In this document: piece after piece, positions 36,770-40,812 of the stretch
Layout of the letters: each line of letters opens with the position of its first letter
How positions within the stretch are numbered: position 1 is the stretch's first letter
Origin: a virus
DNA length: 40,812 nt
Direction: 5' to 3' (one strand)
Virus record (IMG/VR): IMGVR_UViG_3300037452_000123
Location: 1 to 40,812 of that record
The notes under the pieces: generated by a model
Told to the model about the DNA's origin: nothing
The model's input: only the letters and a program-made list of their open reading frames with translations
Database searches by the model: none
Position numbers and translations under genes: made by a program

Positions 36770-36772
36770 AAT
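36743..36772 (+). promoter_or_regulatory. Sigma70-like promoter of rightward operon
   Basis: TTGACA (36743-36748), an 18-bp spacer and TTAAAT (36767-36772) lie about 40 bases before ATG 36813. The -35 is a perfect consensus. It would drive the AT-hook gene and the following early genes. Confidence 0.6.
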
Positions 36773-36812
36773 TGCGCAAGTGCTCCCCACAACCAACCAG
36801 AAGGAAATTCAA

Positions 36813-37250
36813 ATGAGTTTGGAAGATAAAATCGCGGCGCTGACCCTTGCCGTCGAGTCCCTGACCCACGCCGTGACGTTGAGCCTGCCCGCCGCGACGG
36901 GGTCGGGTGGTGGGGAGGACAAGCCTACGCTTGCCAACGCAAACCTGCAAACCAATGCGCAAACCAAGCCGGTCGGACGACCGCGCAAGGAGCCACCCCC
37001 GGCAGCGGTGCCTCCCACCCCGCAGGTTCAAGCAGCAAGTGAGCCCTCGCCAACCAAGGCCACCCCGGGCTTCGAATACGACGACTTGCGCGTGCTTATT
37101 AATCAACTGGCGCAGACCAAGGGGCGCGACGTGGCCCTGGCCGTTCTGGCCAAGTTCGGGGTGAGCTCGGGCAAGGAGTTGAAAGTCGAACAGTATGCGG
37201 CCTGCGCCGAGGCGATCGTGTCGGCAACGAATGCCAAGGATCTGGCGTAG
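36813..37250 (+). CDS. AT-hook protein, 145 aa
   Basis: ATG 36813 has AAGGAA upstream. The N terminus is a helix (MSLEDKIAALTLAVESLTHA). The centre contains KPVGRPRKEPPP, a canonical AT-hook (GRP core between basic residues) for minor-groove binding. The C-terminal domain (YDDLRVLINQLAQTKGRDVA, LAVLAKFGVSSGKELKVEQY) has a helical pattern seen in some phage DNA-binding proteins. It is the first gene of the rightward early operon, so it may organise DNA or regulate early transcription. Confidence 0.75.
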   Translation: MSLEDKIAALTLAVESLTHAVTLSLPAATGSGGGEDKPTLANANLQTNAQTKPVGRPRKEPPPAAVPPTPQVQAASEPSPTKATPGFEYDDLRVLINQLAQTKGRDVALAVLAKFGVSSGKELKVEQYAACAEAIVSATNAKDLA

Positions 37251-37252
37251 CT

Positions 37253-37906
37253 ATGAAGTACGAACTGACCGCCGAGACCAAGGTTGCCTTTGGGGTTACC
37301 TTTCATCGCATCAAAGCGCTGATCGACATTTCGATTTGGGGTGTCGTCAAAGGCGATCTCGGCGGTTGGGTTCAGAAGGTCGAGAATCTTGACCAAGACA
37401 CCAACGCGTGGGTTTCCGGCGACGCGCGGGTTTTCGGCGACGCGCGGGTTTTCGGCGACGCGCGGGTTTCCGGCGACGCGTGGGTTTTCGGCGACGCGCG
37501 GGTTTTCGGCGACGCGCGGGTTTCCGGCGACGCGTGGGTTTTCGGCGACGCGCTGGTTTTCGGCGACGCGCGGGTTTTCGGCGACGCGCGGGTTTCCGGC
37601 GACGCGTGGGTTTTCGGCGACGCGCGGGTTTCCGGCGACGCGCGGGTTTTCGGCGACGCGCGGGTTTCCGGCATGGAAGCACTTTGTGCCTTCGTAGGCT
37701 TTGGTTCCGCCTTCCGACAAACCACCGCCTACCTAGACGCCAAGATGAAAATCCGAGTGTCCTGCGGGTGCTTCACCGGCACGGTGGAAGAATTCCGCGC
37801 GCAGATCATTGAGACGCATGGCAGCGATTCAAAGAACGGCAAGCTCTACCTGGGCATGGTCAATATGATCGAAGTGCGCTTAGGAAATGTGGAGATACCC
37901 AAATGA
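37253..37906 (+). CDS. Left-handed beta-helix hexapeptide-repeat protein, 217 aa
   Basis: The N terminus (MKYELTAETKVAFGVTFHRI, then KGDLGGWVQKVENL) is the conserved cap of a phage family with GDA hexapeptide repeats. Residues 52 to about 141 are 15 units of A-R/W/L-V-F/S-G-D, which should fold as a left-handed parallel beta-helix. The C-terminal part has a small domain (KIRVSCGCFTGTVEEFRAQI). The repeats are 18-bp copies in the DNA. The family's role is unknown to me. It is three bases from the preceding gene and overlaps the next by ATGA. Confidence 0.85.
   Translation: MKYELTAETKVAFGVTFHRIKALIDISIWGVVKGDLGGWVQKVENLDQDTNAWVSGDARVFGDARVFGDARVSGDAWVFGDARVFGDARVSGDAWVFGDALVFGDARVFGDARVSGDAWVFGDARVSGDARVFGDARVSGMEALCAFVGFGSAFRQTTAYLDAKMKIRVSCGCFTGTVEEFRAQIIETHGSDSKNGKLYLGMVNMIEVRLGNVEIPK
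37406..37675 (+). repeat. 18-bp tandem repeats, 15 units
   Basis: Tandem copies of an 18-base unit such as GACGCGCGGGTTTTCGGC, varying mainly at TTTTC/TTTCC and CGCGG/CGTGG. Each unit codes for one hexapeptide of the beta-helix. Variants recur in order, suggesting that blocks of three to four units were duplicated together. Copy number is probably unstable. Confidence 0.9.
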
Positions 37907-38175
37907 GCGAACAAGATCCCTACGTGCCGACCAAGGAGTTCGAGAAGGTCTATCGAATCGGTACGCAATACACCGTCAAGGCAACAGCTAAGCTCGCGGG
38001 GATCTTGCAGACAACGATTCAAGCGCGTTTCGAATGGCGACCGAATTTCCCCGGGTTGAAGTTACTCAGCCAGGTCGAGCGCGGCGACTACATCGCCGCC
38101 AGCCATGATTTTTCCCAATCCATTGCCCGCTACTACGATATCGATGTTGGCGAATTTGAAATAGGTGAAGTATGA
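37903..38175 (+). CDS. Hypothetical protein, 90 aa
   Basis: A soluble protein with KEFEKVYRIGTQYTVKATAK, LQTTIQARFEWRPNFPGLKL and an acidic end (YYDIDVGEFEIGEV). ATGA overlaps link it to both neighbours, the beta-helix gene and the DUF2800 nuclease gene. No family recognised. Confidence 0.65.
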   Translation: MSEQDPYVPTKEFEKVYRIGTQYTVKATAKLAGILQTTIQARFEWRPNFPGLKLLSQVERGDYIAASHDFSQSIARYYDIDVGEFEIGEV

Positions 38176-39515
38176 GCACAGGCCACGCGCAATGCAGCCC
38201 GAGTGGATATGACAGGTGGAGTGTCTGCGCCGGCTCGGTCGCACTCGAAGCCAACGAGCCGGACAGCACCAGCAAGTACGCTGATGAGGGCACCGCGGCG
38301 CACTTCCTGGGGTCCACCTGTTTGACGACAAAAAAGCAACCGGCAGATTTTCTCGGGCGCGAAATCGTTGTCAACAGCAATGGCGCAGCCTTCGCCGATA
38401 TGATTGACGAAGGTAGTGAATTCGAGACAACCGGTGGCACACCGTCCACGTTCGAAGTCAATGATGAGATGGTGCGTGCGATAGCGCTCTACGTGAACAG
38501 CGTGCGCGATCGGGTGGAGCACTTCCGCTTGGCCGGTGCCCTCGAAGTGATCCTGCTGGTGGAGCAACGCCTATCCATCGAACCGATCACCGGCGAGCGC
38601 AACGCTTTCGGCACGTCGGATGCGATCATCATCGCGCGCTTTGCCGAGTATTCGGTGATCGAGTCCGACGATTTGAAATACGGCATGGGTGTGGAGGTCG
38701 ATGCCAAAGAGAACGGCCAGCTGATGATCTATGCGCTGGCTGGCGTTTTAAAATACAACGCGCTGCACGAGTTCCGCGACGTGATCCTGCGCATCCACCA
38801 GCCCCGCCTTTACGATGAGCCCAAGGAGTGGCAGTTACCCCTCGCACAGTTGTACGAGTTCGGCAACCTGGTTGCCGAACGCGCCGGCTTGGCCCTGCAG
38901 ATTTTGAAAGACGGCCCGGCTACCGCGATGGGCCACCTGGTTGCAGGGGATGCGCAATGCAAATTTTGCCGTGCCAAGTACAAGTGCCCCGAGGTCATCA
39001 ACATGGTGCACAAGTCCGTGTTCGGTGACTTTGTACCGGTTGATGAACCAACGCCTGAACCGGTGACTGCGGAGATCTTTACAGGGCCGGCGGTCGAGTT
39101 CGAAGCCCTGCTACCGGTCTTCATGAACCGCGTTTCCCTGATCGAAGATTGGTGCCTGTCGATCCGCGCCAAGGTCGAAGAGTTGCTGCTGGCCGGCAAG
39201 GATGTGACCGGCTACAAGCTCGTGCAAGGGCGCAAGGGCGCGCGCAGCTGGACCGATGAGGAGATGGTGCAGACGAGACTGCTGACCGCTGGCACCCACC
39301 CAGCAGTGTTCTACCGGCCGCGCCAGCTGAGGACGCCCGCCGATCTGGAAAAGGCGCTTGCCAAGACCGCCCCGCAGGCGTGGGAGGCGCTGCAGGGGCT
39401 GATCGAGCAAAAAGAGGGCAAACCTTCGGTCGCGCCGGCGTCGGATAAGCGCGCTGCCTGGTCGCCCGTCACCACGTCAGAATTCAAGTCGTTCGATTCG
39501 GAGGGGTTGGCGTGA
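38172..39515 (+). CDS. DUF2800 PD-(D/E)XK nuclease
   Basis: The 447-residue protein starts with CSPSGYDRWSVCAGSVALE, the usual DUF2800 opening, and ADEGTAAHFLG. The RecB/Cas4-like nuclease core is GTSDAIII (D), VIESDDLKYGMGVEVDA (D and K) and NGQLMIYAL (Q-x-x-x-Y). A Cys cluster follows (AQCKFCRAKYKCPE), suggesting an iron-sulfur or zinc site as in Cas4-like proteins. The C-terminal part is helical. In related phages this gene precedes the DUF2815 ssDNA-binding gene; here only small genes and the window ends lie between. It probably processes recombination or replication ends. Confidence 0.9.
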   Translation: MSTGHAQCSPSGYDRWSVCAGSVALEANEPDSTSKYADEGTAAHFLGSTCLTTKKQPADFLGREIVVNSNGAAFADMIDEGSEFETTGGTPSTFEVNDEMVRAIALYVNSVRDRVEHFRLAGALEVILLVEQRLSIEPITGERNAFGTSDAIIIARFAEYSVIESDDLKYGMGVEVDAKENGQLMIYALAGVLKYNALHEFRDVILRIHQPRLYDEPKEWQLPLAQLYEFGNLVAERAGLALQILKDGPATAMGHLVAGDAQCKFCRAKYKCPEVINMVHKSVFGDFVPVDEPTPEPVTAEIFTGPAVEFEALLPVFMNRVSLIEDWCLSIRAKVEELLLAGKDVTGYKLVQGRKGARSWTDEEMVQTRLLTAGTHPAVFYRPRQLRTPADLEKALAKTAPQAWEALQGLIEQKEGKPSVAPASDKRAAWSPVTTSEFKSFDSEGLA

Positions 39516-39516
39516 A

Positions 39517-39536
39517 TTCCCCAATACCTGGAGAGC
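39517..39536 (+). repeat. Intergenic repeat motif, copy 1
   Basis: TTCCCCAATACCTGGAGAGC follows the DUF2800 stop codon by one base. It differs by one base from copies 2 and 3. It contains the SD-like GGAGAGC, although the next gene starts about 30 bases later with a separate AAGGAG. Confidence 0.75.
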
Positions 39537-39567
39537 GGGCGGAGGTAGTAGCAAAGGAGATGAAGAA

Positions 39568-39747
39568 ATGAGCACGCACTCGCTCCACGAGGCCGATCCG
39601 CTTACCGAGCGGCTTGTTGCAGCTTGGATGGGTGTTCTCGATCAACCAAGGTTTGATAACCTGACTGTCGCCCAAATTCTCGGCGTGATTGAGTTGTGCA
39701 AGTATGCAATTATTCACCAGACACCGGTTCACAAGAACAAGCCATGA
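39568..39747 (+). CDS. Small hypothetical protein, 59 aa
   Basis: ATG 39568 has AAGGAG upstream. The product starts MSTHSLHEADPLTERLVAAW and is helical (DNLTVAQILGVIELCKYAII), ending HQTPVHKNKP. The stop lies inside the repeated 30-bp element at 39741-39770. No family recognised. Confidence 0.6.
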   Translation: MSTHSLHEADPLTERLVAAWMGVLDQPRFDNLTVAQILGVIELCKYAIIHQTPVHKNKP

Positions 39748-39770
39748 CTTCCCCAATACCCGGAGAGCAA
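39741..39770 (+). repeat. Intergenic repeat motif, copy 2
   Basis: This 30-bp element, with core TTCCCCAATACCCGGAGAGC, is identical to 40050-40079. It includes the end of one gene (CCATGA) and supplies the SD GGAGAGC for GTG 39773. Confidence 0.85.
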
Positions 39771-40052
39771 AAGTGAGCGAAGATCCGAAAGACGAAGCGC
39801 TGCGGCTGGCGAAAGGATATCGCGTGCGTTGCCAATGCGCGTTTGGAGAGATTCGTGAAAACGTCGTTTGGGCGGACTGCGGGGACGTGGTTCTGGTTTG
39901 CTCGTCAGAGCAGTTTGAGCATCTTCAAGCGGGGCATCAATCTCCTATGCCCATAGGATTCCGAAAAAGAGATGTCTCTCCAATGGAGGAGGTATGACTA
40001 ATACCGCAGAAACTTGGCAATTAATTGACGAGGCAAATGGTAGATCAACGCC
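39752..40052 (+). repeat. 301-bp segment repeated at the window ends
   Basis: Bases 39752-39850 recur at 40714-40812 (the end of the window) and bases 39998-40052 recur at 1-55 (the start). If the map is circular, a second copy spans the junction, with its middle 147 bases missing from the window. The repeat contains the small gene 39773-39997 and the first 55 bases of the next. Confidence 0.6.
39773..39997 (+). CDS. Small hypothetical protein, 74 aa
   Basis: GTG 39773 is four bases after GGAGAGC. The product reads (M)SEDPKDEALRLAKGYRVR then CQCAFGEIRENVVWADCGDV, VLVCSSEQFEHLQAGHQSPM: small, with four Cys that could bind metal. It ends with an ATGA overlap into a truncated gene copy. Its first 26 codons are repeated at the right end of the window. 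No family recognised. Confidence 0.65.
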   Translation: MSEDPKDEALRLAKGYRVRCQCAFGEIRENVVWADCGDVVLVCSSEQFEHLQAGHQSPMPIGFRKRDVSPMEEV

Positions 40053-40056
40053 ATGA
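39994..40056 (+). pseudogene. Truncated copy of the gene at the window start
   Basis: ATG 39994 with GGAGGAGG upstream opens MTNTAETWQLIDEANGRSTP and stops where repeat copy 3 begins. The same sequence from codon 2 opens the gene at 3-425, which continues for about 120 further residues. This copy has therefore lost all but its first 20 codons, apparently by recombination at the repeat. Confidence 0.65.
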
Positions 40057-40079
40057 CTTCCCCAATACCCGGAGAGCAA
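40050..40079 (+). repeat. Intergenic repeat motif, copy 3
   Basis: Identical to 39741-39770. It truncates the ORF at 39994 and supplies the SD (GGAGAGC, four bases before GTG 40082) of the methyltransferase-like gene. Confidence 0.85.
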
Positions 40080-40081
40080 CC

Positions 40082-40738
40082 GTGATAGCTGCGTTATTCG
40101 TCGAAACTGACGGATGCTATTTCGGTCTTCCGAACGTCGATCCATGGGACGAGAAACGCGACGCTAGGCTATACGCTGGTCCGTATCCGGTCATCGCGCA
40201 TCCGCCGTGCCAGCGCTGGGGCCGATTCTGGCATGGCAGCACGCGCAAGCCGCATCAATTCAAGCTCGGGGATGATGGCGGGTGTTTTAACAAGGCGATA
40301 CGCGCGGTTCAGGAATACGGGGGAGTGCTCGAACATCCGGCCGATTCGCATGCCTGGGACGCGTTCCATTTGCCAAAGCCGAAACGCTTCGCCGGATGGC
40401 TGGAAATTACAGGCTGTGTCCTGGTTAAAGCGTCTGGAAAACAGGCTACAGCCTGGACTTGTTACGTCGAGCAGGGCCATTACGGCCACGCTAGCCGCAA
40501 GCCAACATGGTTGTTCTACGTCGGCCGCCAGGCGCCCCCGGCGCTTAACTGGACGCGCGGCGAGCAACGCCTGCACCCTGTCGCGCTTACCAAGCATGGC
40601 TATGAGAAAGCCAGGCGCATCGGCATGACCGCAATGGTCGGCGGCAAGGACAAGACGAAGATCCGCAACGCAACGCCGATACCGTTCCGCGATCTGCTGA
40701 TTTCGATTGTGAACCCAATACCCGGAGAGCAAAAGTGA
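40082..40738 (+). CDS. C5 cytosine methyltransferase-like protein, 218 aa
   Basis: GTG 40082 follows repeat copy 3. The protein has FVETDGCYFGLPNVDPWDEK, then YPVIAHPPCQRWGRFWHGS, where PPCQ is the catalytic loop motif of DNA cytosine-5 methyltransferases. YGGVLEHPADSHAWDAF resembles the following ENV-like motif, and ATPIPFRDLLISIV the C-terminal motif X region. The N-terminal SAM motif F-x-G-x-G is not obvious, so it may be a short or divergent phage variant. Methylation could protect phage DNA from restriction. The C terminus is encoded by repeat copy 4 (NPIPGEQK). Confidence 0.65.
   Translation: MIAALFVETDGCYFGLPNVDPWDEKRDARLYAGPYPVIAHPPCQRWGRFWHGSTRKPHQFKLGDDGGCFNKAIRAVQEYGGVLEHPADSHAWDAFHLPKPKRFAGWLEITGCVLVKASGKQATAWTCYVEQGHYGHASRKPTWLFYVGRQAPPALNWTRGEQRLHPVALTKHGYEKARRIGMTAMVGGKDKTKIRNATPIPFRDLLISIVNPIPGEQK
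40714..40730 (+). repeat. Intergenic repeat motif, copy 4 (core)
   Basis: CCCAATACCCGGAGAGC recurs here, but within the last codons of the methyltransferase-like gene. It gives the SD for GTG 40735, whose gene is a second copy of the one at 39773. Confidence 0.8.
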
Positions 40739-40812
40739 GCGAAGATCCGAAAGACGAAGCGCTGCGGCTGGCGAAAGGATATCGCGTGCGTTGCCAATGC
40801 GCGTTTGGAGAG
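40735..40812 (+). CDS. Partial second copy of the 74-aa gene
   Basis: The first 26 codons are identical to those of 39773-39997 and are cut by the window end. GTG 40735 overlaps the preceding stop (GTGA). If the map is circular the gene continues as in the first copy and leads into the gene at the window start. Confidence 0.6.
   Translation, partial: MSEDPKDEALRLAKGYRVRCQCAFGE

Noticed and set aside
37406-37675. CRISPR-like array
   Set aside because: The repeats are contiguous 18-bp units with no unique spacers and encode a regular hexapeptide.
37347-37725. Antisense and alternate-frame ORFs rich in Arg/Lys/Pro across the 18-bp repeats
   Set aside because: They stay open only because the repeat unit is a multiple of three without stops; the plus-strand frame starting at 37253 has a conserved cap and coupling to both neighbours.
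1-40812. Integrase or attachment site for lysogeny
   Set aside because: No tyrosine or serine recombinase was found; the HTH gene alone does not show a temperate life style.

Overview
This window is almost an entire genome of a tailed double-stranded DNA phage of the short-tailed (podovirus-like) kind. It carries a large terminase, portal, scaffold-like protein, major capsid protein, head-tail adaptor, nozzle-like protein, several long internal virion proteins and a tailspike. I see no tape-measure protein, sheath, integrase, RNA polymerase or tRNA. The host is most likely a Gram-negative, GC-rich proteobacterium: the lysis set includes an embedded Rz/Rz1 spanin pair, and the coding sequence is rich in GC third positions.

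Layout. (1) 1-7.1 kb, plus strand: an early operon of ATGA-overlapping genes holding an Enc34-type ssDNA-binding protein, a family A DNA polymerase with proofreading domain, a DHH phosphoesterase, small unknown genes, a VRR-NUC nuclease and an SNF2-like helicase. (2) 7.0-32.4 kb, minus strand, transcribed from right to left: two unknown genes, terL, a possible DNA-binding protein, portal, a chain of six tiny arginine-rich ORFs, scaffold, capsid, head and tail proteins, internal virion proteins, tailspike, then endolysin, holin candidates and spanins. (3) 32.4-33.4 kb: a gene-poor region full of palindromes, with a leader-like small-ORF unit ending in a good terminator. (4) 33.4-36.7 kb, minus strand: a helix-turn-helix gene, a primase/VirE helicase and two small genes. 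(5) 36.8-40.8 kb, plus strand: an AT-hook protein, a hexapeptide-repeat protein, a DUF2800 nuclease and a string of small genes separated by a repeated 20-bp motif. Region 5 continues into region 1 if the map is closed into a circle.

How it fits together. DUF2800 nuclease, DUF2815 ssDNA-binding protein, PolA, VirE-type helicase, VRR-NUC and SNF2 helicase form one known replication/recombination set. Here it is split between a rightward operon (36.8 kb through the ends to 7.0 kb) and a leftward operon starting at the divergent 36.7/36.8 kb intergenic region, where inverted repeats suggest control by the HTH protein. The ends of the window repeat internal sequence (1-55 = 39998-40052; 40714-40812 = 39752-39850). 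The simplest reading is a circular map holding two copies of a 301-bp repeat around a methyltransferase-like gene.

The observations most worth pursuing are a near-perfect bacterial parS site (ParB-binding palindrome) inside an internal virion protein gene, the chain of arginine-rich micro-ORFs between portal and scaffold, the repeat-bounded cassette array at the right end, and a glycine-rich beta domain that appears to be inserted into three neighbouring virion proteins.
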